A program made the position numbers and the translations under genes. Of a DNA stretch of 64,000 nucleotides, positions 46,611 through 59,500 are shown piece after piece. This stretch comes from Panaeolus papilionaceus (Eukaryota; Basidiomycota; Agaricomycetes; Agaricales): contig JADNRZ010000018.1 of NCBI GenBank assembly GCA_015501605.1, positions 372,001 through 436,000 of the forward strand, read 5' to 3'. Numbering within the stretch: the stretch's first letter is position 1; each line of letters begins with the position of its first letter. Below the pieces are notes generated by a model, which saw nothing but the letters and a program-made list of their open reading frames with translations, did not search any database and was not told the DNA's origin.

Positions 46611-48076
46611 GGTAAGTTAGCATTTCAATGGCGTGCAGTAGACGTACCCACTATAAGAAGAGTGTAAAAGGACATCCTTACGATGACCAGAGTTGGCAGG
46701 AAGGTTTACAGTTCAGGGGATCCTTGTGTGCATCATTGAAACAGCAGAATCCAATCAACAAAGCCATGATTTAAACATCACCTGTGTTAATAAACCATAG
46801 GCAAGTCCGCTGGCTATCGTGATGGGGTCTTTGTCATGGAGGAGAGGACTTTTTAAACATCACCTGCATTGCCTCAGTGACCCACTTACTTAGGCTACCA
46901 ATAGCCTCCATCAAGATGCAAAGGGAGATGCAGGAACAAACGTTGCCCAGAAGAAATCATATATCAAACCCGCCGTCAAAAGCGAAGATAGTGACGAGTT
47001 TCAACCGTAGACACCGTTCATAGAAGGCATCATGGTGCCAACCGTAATATGGGTGCAGTATAAGGTGCTCCAATTGGGTTTGTCCCCTTGTCATTCACAG
47101 GCACCCACACCATTTGTGGACCACGCTGATCATGACCTACACCAACAACAACCTGTCCATCCTCAGAATGCATTACCGACACAGCACACACACCCACTCT
47201 CGCTTCTGGTCTCAGTGCTGAAAGTCAAAGCTCTTTATTAAATAGCCAAAATGAAAATGTCACTATCTAAAACAACATACATGAACGAAGTCTTGATATA
47301 AAGTGATTGCCAGGATGCCTAAGTATAATGATAAAACGGAAACACAAGACCAAGAGGGAAACATTCGCAAAACGCAGTTTCTTGAACCGAATCAGGGACG
47401 GGATAACGGAGGGGGATGCATGGGGGTGGAGGCGATGGTGACAAAAAGAGAGGGAGGGAGAGTTACAATGCCAATAATAAAAGGAGACGGAAACACAAAA
47501 CCCAAACATTTGAGACAAGACAGTGTATGTATGTATGAATGAATTCTGTTCTGTATCAATATTGATTAGACATTAGACTACTGGAAGACAAGAGAAGAGC
47601 CAAAACATGATATGGGGAGGTAAAGGGAGAGATAAAAAAAAAGAACCAGGAAAACGCAATGTGATCCAAAAGACGTGGATATCCCAAGTCCAAAGTCCTA
47701 GTCTAGTCCGCTAGGACATATGTGAAAATTATAAGAATGAAGAAATGGGAGGGGGGATATATGTTTCTGCAAGCCTACAAAACACGGAGAAACCCGTCTC
47801 GATAACCGGAAGGATAAATAACGGACGCAGGAGAGGAAGTCCATGTCCCCTAAGTTGCTCATTATAAGCAACCTGGGAAGACGCAGAAGTGTGAAACTAG
47901 TTAGATGCAAGGGTATGGTATGTGTTTGCAGTTAGGTTATGTGGGTTGATGCGTCATGCGTGATGAAAGAGAGGAATAGAAGAAAAAGAGAAAGTAATAA
48001 TACACTGGAACTGAAAAGTAGTCGGAAAAGGGGATGCATGATTCGGCTCTAATAAGCCGATTGGATTTAATTGGGT
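46611..48076. other. intergenic region with coding relics
   Basis: The high-coordinate part is the 3' flank of the REG1-like gene. Near 47.02-47.2 kb the minus strand reads HSEDGQVVVGVGHDQRGPQM and then VWVPVNDKGTNPIGAP, which looks protein-like but has no flanking exons; probably a relic. No complete gene supported. Confidence 0.4.
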
Positions 48077-51000
48077 TTATGGAGACGAGGCAGCCATCGC
48101 CGTGCTACCGTTTGGTCCACCCCAAAAACCAAAAAAAGCACCTGCACTGGATACGATATCTACAGCTTTGCTCATGATCGTCGTCCCATTATCGCCTCCA
48201 TTAGCTGCTGGAGACGCAAAGGGAGGAGAATCCTGATCGCGTTGCTGCTGAAGCTGAGCTTGTGTGCCGGAGTTGGGAGGACATGGTGCAGGTGACCAAG
48301 GGGCAGGGGACGAGACGGCAGTGAATGATGTACTAGGTTTGGCAGGGAGCGGTGGAGATGGGATTAATGGTGGAGGGCGCATCTTCGTTGGTGAAAGGGC
48401 TGAAGCAGTGGCGACGGAGCTACCATTACTTGACGCGCCGGCAGAGGAATTGAACGACGAAGCTGAGGCTCCACGACCATGGGTAGGGGTGACAGGTGAC
48501 ATTGCGGTGCATGACGGGGGTGTAGGAGGGATGACTGGGCTCTTATCAACAATCATGGGCGAGCCTATAGGATCGTCAAGGGGCGGCGGCGACGTAGAAC
48601 CTGTGCCGCTGTGAGTAGAGGTAGGGGTAGTAGCACCAGCACTGACGCTAGTCGCCGAGCTATCGTCATCCTTGTCATCGTTGGTCTGATGATGGTTCCC
48701 AACGACGGTGGCCATCCTCATCTCAACGACGGGCGAGTTAGAGGGTGTTGGGTGATTCCTTCTCCTCACCTCCTCTTCAGCATGACGCATGAACCTCAAC
48801 TCTCTTGAAACAGCGTTATGGTTCTCCTCGTCCATGTCCACGTCAGCAGCGGGGATCCTCTCAGGCACAATAGTGCTCGCACTAGTCGAAGAGCTGGATG
48901 TCGTCGACGAGAAGCTCACATCCATCGGGATGGGTCCTGGAATAGGGGCGGGAGGTGGCATGGGTGGTGATGGAGCAGCAGCCTGTGGTGATTCAGCCTT
49001 TTTCTGCTGGGGATTAGCATCCAACACCATGCCCATACTGTCTTCGCTCACACTCAACATCTTCCCACTCGTCCGATCCCTGCCTCTCCTCTCTCTACCC
49101 CTCTTATCCTCCTTCTCCTCGCTGGGCTTCCTCTCTCTACCTCCACTCGCCAACACCGCTCCACCTTTGCCCAAAGCCGATGCAATACCTCCCCGGACTG
49201 TCGTCCCGGAATAGATAGACTGAGAATTCCCATCAGGACTCAAGCTCCCCATGGGGGAAGTGCTACTCCCCACACCTCCAGACGCACGTTCGCGCTCCCA
49301 GGAGGACGAAGCCGACGATCCTCTAGTGCTTGAACGGCCCCTAGTCGGCTGCTCTCTATCCCTGTCCCCTCTATCTTTATCTCTGCTATTATTGTACGCA
49401 TCTCTCTGCAAGTGCTGGGACGTGTCGACATGCAACCCACGTCCCCTTATATGCCCTCCTTGCGGTGGCGACAATAGCTCCCCATTGACACTCGACCCCG
49501 TCCTGGAGCTCCTGCTTGCATCTCCGCTAGAGGCTGAACCAAGGGACGCTGAGCTGTTGCTTGCGCTCAAAGTGGCACCACCAGAAGTATTGCCAACGAC
49601 GATGCCGTTCTTTAATGGGGAACCAACACCCATGGTGCCGCTGGTTACAGGCGCCATGAAAGCAGGTGAGGGCGTACGGCTTTGACTTCTGCTCCTACTC
49701 CGACCCTGCCTCTCCTCTCCATTTCCAGGGTTCGCCCTCTCCCGCTGCCTCTGCCTCTGTCTATCCTTGTCCTTGTCCCTTTCCCTCTCCCAATCTCTCG
49801 CGTTAGGGATGCCTATTGACCTCGATCGCAGTACTGAAGGTTGTTGGGCGGACGAAGGGGTGACAGTCGTGGTTGGACTGATGGGGGAAGTGACTGCAGC
49901 GGTACGTGATGATGCGATTTGGACTGGTGCGGTGTTGTTGGTATATGATTCAGGGCCAGGGTATTCAAACATCTCCGATGTTCCTCCCACAGACGAATTG
50001 GACGAGACAACTGGGCCATGAGGGTACACATCCATGCTCTCCTTGTCATCAGCACGCATGGAGCTATAAGCGCCCCCTGATCCTCTCTCATATCCCCTTC
50101 CACCTCTCCGAGCATAGAAGTAATCTTCACCCAGATCTGGACCGCCGAAAAAGCCGTAGGGTGAAGCGTCCCGTCCATCATCTTCACCGTGACGAGAAGA
50201 TCGGTGTTGATCAATAACGACGCTCGGCACGGCGCTGCCGTTGGCCATTGTGCCTCCGATAGGGATTGGCGTTGATGTTGGGTTGTTCTGACTTCTGCTC
50301 GACGACCTCCCTCCTAGCGTCCCCAGCATCCCGACTGCAGGGAGGTCCGAACATGACCCTGAGCGCCGCATTGATGATGAGGAAGATGATCCACTCCGCG
50401 CAGAGTCTGAGCTGTCGGAGGCTGTATTTCCAAACCCCACAGCGTCTTGAACGGGCAGGTCCTCGGATTCATCATCGTCTTCGTCCTCAGCTGGATATCC
50501 ATAGGCCTCTCCATAAGCGCCATATCCACCCCGGCCTGGCCTACCCCCGTCACCGTGTCCATATCCAGAAGCATAAACACCGCCGTAACCCATCGCCTCG
50601 GAATCCTCATACTCGCCCATCCCTAGAGCGTAGTTGCTTCCAAGAGGGGGAACGTACACAAGTTCAACAGGCGTTCCATCAGACGCGTGGCCATCGTCGT
50701 CCTCGTTTCCTCCATTACTTCCATCGTACCGCACGCTTCCTCGGCCAGTCCCGAATGATCCTGCTCCTTTTCCAGGGACAGGTGTGCGCGGTGTGCTGTA
50801 TTGCTTGTTCTTCCCCTTGCCATTCTGCTCCTGCTCGCCGGTTAACCATCGCACCCACCCACTCATGCCATCATCGGTCGCTGCGCTCTCGTCGCCAAAT
50901 CCTTCAGCCCATGAAACGGGGGTCGTCTTTAGTAGGGTGGGTGCAATAGGGGCAATGGTGACATGTACGTGATCAGAAGGCGCACGTAATAAGGGTGGGG

Positions 51001-52738
51001 GTGGGCCGCGAGGTCGGTATGTTGATGTGGAAGTTCTGCGAGCCTTAGTAGTAGCCGTGGATGTGGATGATGTGGAGACAGACGAAACGGAAGATTTTCG
51101 CTTTGAGGAGGGGCGCGTGGGTGAGAGAGAGCCGCCGGGTGAGGAAGTGGGATCAGTCGATGTTGACGTGGACGTGGAACCAGAAGCTTCACTAGAGACC
51201 GTGGTGGAAGTCGAGGCGGAGGATGAAGAAGAAGCAGTCGAGGCTTTACTCTGCGACCGATGCTTCTTGGGTGTGGGATGAGTGCGATGAGAAGAGGGCC
51301 GGATTTCAATAACATCGTCGTCTTCTTCGTCCTCGTCCTCATCAATGGGGTAACCAGAATCCCTTCTCCTATCGAGTAGTAGATTTTGCTGGTGCTGCTG
51401 CTGATTATGCCAGATGGCATGTGGAGTATAGACGTCTTCTTCGGACTCATCTTCCTGATCTTCCTCGTATCTATATGATGGGAGGAGATAAGTCAATAAA
51501 AGCAGCGAGGTGATATTAAAAAAATAATATGTTGTGGAGTAGACAAGGTTAAGATAGAGGGAAGGGATTCGAAGCAATAATAGAAAAGGCTTTTGGATTT
51601 AAGGGAGATCAAAGACAAAACGAGCGAAACTCACCCTTCCTCATCAGCATAAGCACCCCTGGGTTGTATCCACGAGGCACCCTCACCCTCGTTGAAGAAA
51701 CCTGAAGAACTCTTTTTTGGCATCTCGATGGCGATACACCGCTCGACAAACGTATTAAAGGTGATGTGCTTCTTTTTCTGTCCATTGTGTCTGTGGTTGT
51801 GGCGGGATCGATGTTCTCCATCGGCCACGGAGCTCGCGCCTGCGCTTGAATTGGAATCATTGGAGATGGAAGAACGTATTGACCCAGGTGCGTAAGAGGT
51901 AGTTGAGGAAGGCGGTGATTGGGATGTTGACTGGGAAGGGGAGTCAAGACCTGGAGGGCCTATCCGTGGAGGTGAATTTTTCCTAAAAACGCGCGATGGG
52001 CCGTAGCGAGTAATAGAAGTGTCACTCTTCGTATGAGGAAGTTTGGGTCTTGAAGGTAAATTCTGAGCTTTCGAGGATGAGGGATCTGCCTGGGAGGCGG
52101 TTGATGATGATGATGGATCCTGGTTAGAGTTGTCTGGTTCATGTTCTTCTTCTGATTCATGTGGTGAAAAAATAGGGGAAGTCGGCAGGTCAGAGGTGAG
52201 GAGTTGGCTGATACTACGATGCTTTAGAATGGGTTTATATGGCATGCCTCTTAGTCCGCGTGAACTCGAGAGGTCCAAAGTGTCCTGTGGACCCGCAGTG
52301 GAAACGGTGTCGTCCTTTACAGGTGCTGGTTTAGGTGGTGGTGTCCACTCGACAGCGGTGTGTAATGGACCATAAAGCCATGTAACATCCGAGTCCTTCA
52401 ACCTAATGTAAAAAAGGTAGGAAAAAATCGTAAAAAAATGGGTAAAAAATAAAAGCGAGTGCAAGTTGATCGCACCAGTTAAGAGTTTCCGGCGAAATGG
52501 TCTTTAGCTTGTTTCTTTGCTTCCACCAAGTACGCCATGAAGCATTTTCTAGGCGAGCACCATTCGCGATCTCGTTCTTTTGGCGGGTCATATTGCGCCA
52601 TGACCTCCACACGTCCTCCTCCTGCCATTCGTGAGAGAGGTAGTCAACCTGCCCTCTTGGTAATGTTGATAAAGCTGAATCATCTGGAATGGCGTTGGTT
52701 GTTACTGATACCAATAAAACTGGTAGATAATTTGACAT
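48077..52738 (-). CDS. REG1-like PP1 regulator, DUF1752 domain
   Basis: About 1,474 residues from three exons: 52738-52476, 52402-51635 and 51470-48077, all in phase. The N-terminus MSNYLPVLLVSV leads to the DUF1752 (GATA-like, PF08550) block: VDYLSHEWQEEDVWRSWRNM, RLENASWRTWWKQR and LKTISPETLNWLKDSDVTWL. Residues around 260-280 (KKKHITFNTFVERCIAIEMP) contain an RVxF-type docking motif, K-H-I-T-F, as in yeast REG1/HEX2, which brings PP1 to Snf1 in glucose repression. The rest is low complexity: Ser-rich runs, acidic stretches, Gly/Tyr repeats (YGYPAEDEDDD) and a charged block of alternating Arg, Asp and Gln near REREKDKDRQRQRQR-like sequence. Assignment to REG1 rests on domain and motif; the tail shows no homology I can name. 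Nuclear or cytosolic. No break seen. Confidence 0.85.
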
Positions 52739-55700
52739 TGATAGATGGAGGAGAAAGAAGAAAGAGTGGAAGGGTTTCGTTGTCTGTTGAAACGAGAAGA
52801 GAGAGCCAAGGAAAGGCAGAGACCACAACACAACACACTCAATACAACCCCTGCACTAATCCATTTTGTCACATGTCACACTCAAATCTCAACTCGGTCC
52901 GGTTCATTTTCAATTTCATCTTTTCCCTCTGCCTCCATATTTTCCCCACACGGATCATCACAAATCCCACCGAGCCGCTCGAAATCACATTGAACCACTT
53001 TTCTTATTCCCGGTGCGTCAATTCCGACCCTTATCCTTTAGCAACCAACGGATCTTGAATACACCATCAACGACGACGACAACGACCAAGAATCTGTCTG
53101 AAATATTATTTGGTGGATGGACTACCTCATATTCTCCACTTTGGAGCTTTATGCTTTCATACTCCTCTGATTCTCCAAACATACCGGCTTTGAATACTCT
53201 CGGGCGGTCTTCCGGTCCTGTCGCAAATGGTAATGCGGAGTTGCTCATGCGCAAGGTTATTGGTACAATGTCACTCTGTTACAATGTAACTTTCTTGTAC
53301 CACAGAGACAGCTCTGTGTGGTGAAATGGAACTTGAATATTTGAATCTCGGGACAATTCCAAGATCCTTTGCGTTTCTTTCTTGTCAAATCCAAGGACAG
53401 CTTACAGTCTCTTTTTTGTTTTATTTTTTTTAAAGTAACTGTCATCATCAACCATGTTTGGCCTGAATCTGTAATTGTTCACCAGCGCTTCTCCTTTCAT
53501 ACCCGTGTGCCTCTCATTTGACCACTTTATCAAAAGCCAAATAATCCTACATAATATCCTGTCTTTCAAATAATTCTAAATCAGTATAGGCACATTTTAG
53601 CCGTCCCAACCGTCGTTCAAGCTCGCTCCCCATACCCATCCCCGAGCACCCTTCTTCCATTTGATGGTGCTTATTCGACACCGTCTAATCGAATATTCTC
53701 TTTCATTACGCCTTTTTATCCTTTATCCTTGTTTTGTTGCAAGGGCCACGTATACAAAGGACGAAGCAAAGCAATGGGTCTGACTCAGAGCATCGGGGAA
53801 TGCCTTTTGTTGTCACGCACAGCTCACGGCCGCAACGCGCGCGGTACCTGGATCGGTCACCAGTATCCGCCCTAAGCCTCTTCCGATGATCATCCTTGCT
53901 TGCAATTGATGCTAATACATGGTTACAAGCGAAATCTGGTATGCATGTACGGTTCTTTCCTCCCGACCTCCGTATTCATGCACATGGTACACTATGATAA
54001 ATATCCGCAAACTGTTAGATATCTCACTGCCAATTGAGCCCTCAGCAGCCAAGCAGCCATTCTAGTATTGTTGCGCAATTTTTGTAAGCTAGATATTTGC
54101 ATTTCAAAACCCACAACGCGTATCTCTAGGTCTCCATACGCGTCTGGTTCATCTGAGTAGCGCCTCTAATCTAAGTATTGCTCGGATAATCGACCAGGTT
54201 GCCCAGGATCACAGCCAAGGTGCGCGTAGACGCAATAGTGGACACTGGTGGACGTCGGCTACCCCTCCTTGGTCTCCCGTACCTTCCTACTAAGCATTCT
54301 AGCGTTATTTGATGTAACACAACACTGACGCCATCGCAGAAAAGCCAGCGAGCGACGGTTCGGCTCCTACTAATTTGAATATCCTTGGTTCGTTTCAAGT
54401 GCGCTAGAAAAGTCTGTAGAACATCCTCCAGTTCTCTTTCCAGGGTTAACCACGCATGCTATCTCTCCTTGACTTCTCTTATAAAGTGAGAGTTAAAATA
54501 CTTGTCATATTTTGAACCCTAATCATGACTAACCCATTTCATTTCCAGGAGGAGAAGCGCTTAGCGTGTTGCTCCACCCTGATTTTCTCTGGATGCATGA
54601 TTAGTTGAGGGGGCTTCTTACCGTCCATCTTTGCCCTCCTCTCAGCCCAATTCTCTTTGACGACTCGACTGGCTGCACCCACATAAGCCCACACTCGAGC
54701 CACGACCCATACCCTTACACCCACAAATCGCCTACCCAAATTCCCAAATACCCTTGCTGGCATCATTACTCACCAGAATAAAAGGTCATCTGATCCTATC
54801 GCTCGCCTGCCCTTTTTTTGAGCCCTCAGCGTTCGCCGTACATTCAGTCAAAACATGAGCCAGCTATGCCGACAGCGCGACCGCAGACCAGCTGATTCCT
54901 TGCTTTATCTACGCATCTATAAATGAATATCAATCCCGACTTTACCCTGCCACCTTCTCTATTTAATAGGGCACGTATGCCATATACACTCATGCACACA
55001 TTCCTTATCTTCGAATCGGGAGTCGCCAAACGAGGTGTGTGATGCTGTGGCGGTGACTGTGTGAACAATGGTGGAAGTTGAACGCTCAAAACACTCGAGT
55101 CAGTGATGTATAATACAAAACCCCCATCTTCATTGGATAGCGGTTAGCTCTCCTGAGGTTCTCGGTGCAAGTTCGGTAAAATGCAGTGCACCCATTCAGC
55201 ATCTTCGAATCGCCCGAGCATCCGAAAAACCTCTGCGGCCAGAGTGCATCGACTTTAGCTTTTGAACTTGTAAAGCTGAAGTGAGATGATCACAAAAGTG
55301 TGGCGTACGTCAATCACTACCTTGAAGCTCCTCATCAACCCCACGTTTGTGTCCACAACAACCCTTGAATACCTCCTACGATCACAAAGTACAGCCCACT
55401 GTCAACGACAACAAATGGCCCTACTCAGGGATAATTCCCATTGCCGCGGCATCAATCACCCGTTCTGTCGTTCCACTCTATCTGTAGCGGTCCGGGCCTG
55501 AGCCTCGAATGATTCGAAACGGTCATATATGGCTAAAGCAGTCCCAAACTCGTTCACTTCTACATGATTAGTACCATACATATCACCCGTCAAGCACTTC
55601 ACGAACAACTTGCCGACGGTACGCCAGGTGGAGCTAACGCATAGTCCTACGCACACGAGTACAGTTTCTAGTTCGATTCACTGCTTCGAGTGAATTTGAT

Positions 55701-56300
55701 ATATGCAATTTGAATAGCATGGAGGCAGTTTCCACGCAGTCACTTGCTGGCCTGCTGTCAGCTGGGGTCGAGGTGAGATGAGTAAAGCCGACAGAAGCAC
55801 ATCACACTGGCAGTCGTGTTTGAAGCTAGGTCACATCTAAAGTCCTCGCGTTTATTCGACCGAAGCAATTTTCAAAACGTCGCAATACTGGTCCTATGAG
55901 CTTTGAATTGCCTTTGTTATCGCGTTATCAGCTAGGGGTCGTTCCTAGATAAAGAGAGGGGCGCTGAGAAAGTAATCAACCCTTCAAACCTGATATAAAC
56001 TTAGGTGACTTTGACTTGTTGCATGAATGAAACGGACTAGGACCCTCATATACGTTATGTTATGATATCATCCGTACTGGTTCGATTCGTTCTCAACATA
56101 CCAACCCATACCGACGGCTTGTCAACGGCTCAACGTAAGTGAGCAACTGCCCAACAGTCAAGTTGAGCTGAGCATGCCGTTATGTCACTGCTGAGCTCCG
56201 GCGCCCTTATGTTCCGTTGGCTTAGGGTCTTATTTAACTTGCTTTTTGTGGGTGTTAACATGCCCCCTATTGGTAGTTAATTGGACTTGGACCCTCAACT
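52739..56300. other. long intergenic region
   Basis: Holds the promoter and leader of the REG1-like gene (CT-rich on the minus strand) and then sequence without recognisable genes. Frames at 52866-53324 and 53018-53254 overlap on opposite strands and show no domain. Runs of short T tracts occur near 53.4 kb. From 55.9 to 56.3 kb the sequence becomes repeat-like, with a TGTTAACATGCCCCC word just before the solo LTR. Confidence 0.45.
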
Positions 56301-56305
56301 ATCCC

Positions 56306-56518
56306 TGTTGGAATTATGGAGCCGGCTAATCCGGCATTCGTAGTTTATAATCTCCATATTAGCTCAGTAAGATAAGAATTTATATTATTAATTATATTAC
56401 TCAGTAGTTACATTAATGACTCGTTATCTAGGTATTTAAGTACTTAGCTATGTAGTTGGTACATGAGTGTTATCGTGTAATACATCGGTTTCACCCTCTG
56501 CGACCCGTGCTGCCAACA
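56306..56518. mobile_element. solo LTR of a retrotransposon
   Basis: A 213-base block that begins TGTTGG and ends CCAACA, the inverted termini of Ty1/copia-type LTRs, and is flanked on both sides by the pentamer ATCCC (56301-56305 and 56519-56523), a perfect target-site duplication. The inside is AT-rich with TATATTATTAATTATATTAC, which could serve as a promoter TATA. No internal retrotransposon coding sequence adjoins it, so this is the product of recombination between two LTRs. The intact duplication suggests a fairly recent event. Orientation cannot be told without the internal part. Confidence 0.8.
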
Positions 56519-56523
56519 ATCCC

Positions 56524-59500
56524 TTATTATTCTAAATGACATCGTAAGTACGGAATTTTCATCGCTCTAGGAAGGAATCCTGCAAGGACATTATGCAATC
56601 AAAGTACTTGATTCAGACGTCAACAATTGAATGACTGTGCAATCCAAATGATGCAACACTTCTCCGATGCGCAGTGCGGGGAAAATTCGACATGTGGGGT
56701 TGAACGAATATCTGCTTTCGGTTCTAGCTGCCCTGTGTGGGGTACAAAAGTCTTATCAGTCAACGAAGCTCCGGAAACCACATCTGATTGGTACACATAG
56801 CGTTGACAGGCACAATTGTTGGCATGACGGTTGTGTTGTGTCTCGGCGCGCCTACTAGTAGGCCTAGTACCCCATCATAGCGCCATTCGAGCTTCCAATG
56901 CCCATCAAAGTGCATTTTTCTAACCGGAGCGACTTCTAGGGATACATATGCACTGACCTTCAAAGCATGACCTAGTTGAAGTGAACCGACACGAATTCAA
57001 TGCGACGCGGCGGATGCATACTTCTACTGCACATTGAAAGGCGCGTTTTTCGCCTTGTGCGAGTTCTAGACAAAGCAAGCACATTTGGTTCCGCGACTCT
57101 TTGACCAAAATACTAAATCGAAACAAAAACTGAGGCATTTGATTCTGTTGGCACGAGTATAAAAACCCTATGCGGTCACGAGGCCGTTTCGAGCGAGTTG
57201 TGGGCTGCACCGCTTCGGGGAGAGCCCGAGCGAGTCTGGTCTCGTGGCAATTCATGACATTGTCACAGAAATAAACAGGTTTACAGTTGTTTTAACTCTG
57301 CCAGCGTGTATGGTGTTTTAAAAAGCGAAAAACATTATATCCGTGCCTTCCATTGCGAAACGTTCGAAAGTCCGAGGATTGCTCCTGAATGCCACTGCTA
57401 TATTCAAACGTCCAGACCTGTTGGAGCGATCGATTCGTTGAGGCTCGAGACTCGAATGGTCATCTTCGGAGACCAATTCTAGCCATAGGGTCTTTCCCGT
57501 CATATAGCGTCTTCTCGCTTTGATTCGACAATTGGACGTGCGCATCAACTGTAGAAGTGCGATGGCGTCAATGAATTGGCCAAGACCACCCCGGAGGAGT
57601 CACAATGGCTACAGATACCGACGATGCGGGCGCATGGTAGATGGCATGAACACGTACAGATACCATCATCAGATCCCGCTTGGCTACATAGGTCAGCTAT
57701 AAGTAAACGCGATAAGGCGAATTGTCCCCTTGTGCACATACAGAGACATCCGGAGGTTGATTCTCCACCATCTTCCTGACTAAACAGACATACATATTCG
57801 CCGAAATAGGAGATGCAGCCGCCCCAGCCTCGACGCTCTATACCATCGAATCGCTAAATGCGGAAAGGCTTGGAGGTAGAAGATCCGCCGGAATTATAAC
57901 TATCTGTTGGCCAGATTTCGTCGGATCTATCAGCTAGAGCTTTCCAGAAGTGGCAGACTGATTTAGATTTCGTCAATGAGCACTCGAGGAACGATCGAGA
58001 GTTTCAATTGAGAGAGCTGAAGTGGAGTAAGATAAGTTTATCTATACGAAGTTGATCAACCTCGGGTGAGGAAGGAACAAAGGTTGAGGTTTCATAGCTT
58101 ATTTCAAGGAGGGAAGAGGGTCAGAGTATTAAGAATAGGTTCTGTCATACAAGGTGGTTCAGACATCCCGAGAGTTACCTTGTTACTGATACCTTAGCGC
58201 TGTGCAAGAGCCAGAACGAGCGCTAGAAGTAAGAGGACCCATCATTGTAATGAAACGGCTTGCCTCTCTGGGCGCCTGACGCCAAGCCCGGATCCCCCTA
58301 TTTTCTCTGTTTCTCGCGAGGATCAAAAATGCTTCAACGGACCACGGACGAACCCCAAATCACCACGTTCCTTCGGCCTTGAACTTTGAAGAAAGTGAAA
58401 CGTCACAGCAAGCAGTTCGAATCTTCGGAACATATCCAGCTCGAGAACAATGGAAACTGCACGAAACCTGTACTCTGGGAGCCTAGTAACATGTAACATG
58501 TCTTCAAGTGGCAGTTTAAAATTGCAGTGCACAAGCCCCCCCCTTCGGAATGACGCCGTGGGCTCACGATACGATGCAACATTACTCTCGACCATTCAAA
58601 ATCGAAGCTTGATGCATACGGATAAGAGCCGAATCGGGAGATTGGCAATGAGGCGCAAAGCTTGCAGTATTTGACGCGCCTTGGCAGGTGTCATTTTTCG
58701 ATGAGCCTCTTCACCAAAGCTTTGAACATCATCAAAGCCGTGATGCGGGTATTACACTTCATCTGGGCCATATTTTGTGCCGATTAATTATCCATCAGGA
58801 CGTAAATGTTAGCTTTCAATTCGTGGAGTGCCTCATTAGCTTCGACCCTCACCGGAGTGCTCTTCTGAACCCAAAGCAGTTCGTCGCTTCAGCGTCGGGT
58901 ACGTTCAGCTAATAGTGGCAGGAGTCGGTCATGACTGAAAGCCGTGCTCATGAGCGCTACAATTATGGGTCTTCCGCGCTCGAGTCGGAGTAGCTTTGAT
59001 TGCGTTACACCTCCGGCAAGATATGACTCCCTACTGCCAGTGACAAGCTGAACAATGCAACTTACTGTAAAAGAGGCTGACTTCCACACCGACACCGGCG
59101 AATCGAATCGAACCGACCTGTTTAGGTGTCACAGTTCCTCCAGCTTCGCGGGCTGATGGGTCTGGCACTGCTCCGTGCTATAAAAAGATCTGTCAAACTT
59201 GTACCCTTTTCGAAACTCAGAACTGGGTCCAATTGATCAGAGATCACGAAATGTCATTAAGAGAGTATAATTACTTTCCTGTAAATAAGTATACATTGCA
59301 TCCAGCCAGGTCGAGGTGGGTGTCGAGTGATATGCCAAGCTGGCATTGCCCAGTAATAGGACAACGGTAAATCGACTTGGCTGTCATATCGACACAAACC
59401 AGCTTTCCGAATGAAGTTCAAGTTGCTCGTTTCGTTGAATATGTGATCAAAGTAATTACAAGCTGTCCGACAATACTTCACCACTGTGAGACTGTATTGC

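Noticed and set aside
50266..50949. 227-codon plus-strand frame and others across 48-52 kb
   Set aside because: Shadows of the low-complexity third exon of the REG1-like gene on the minus strand.
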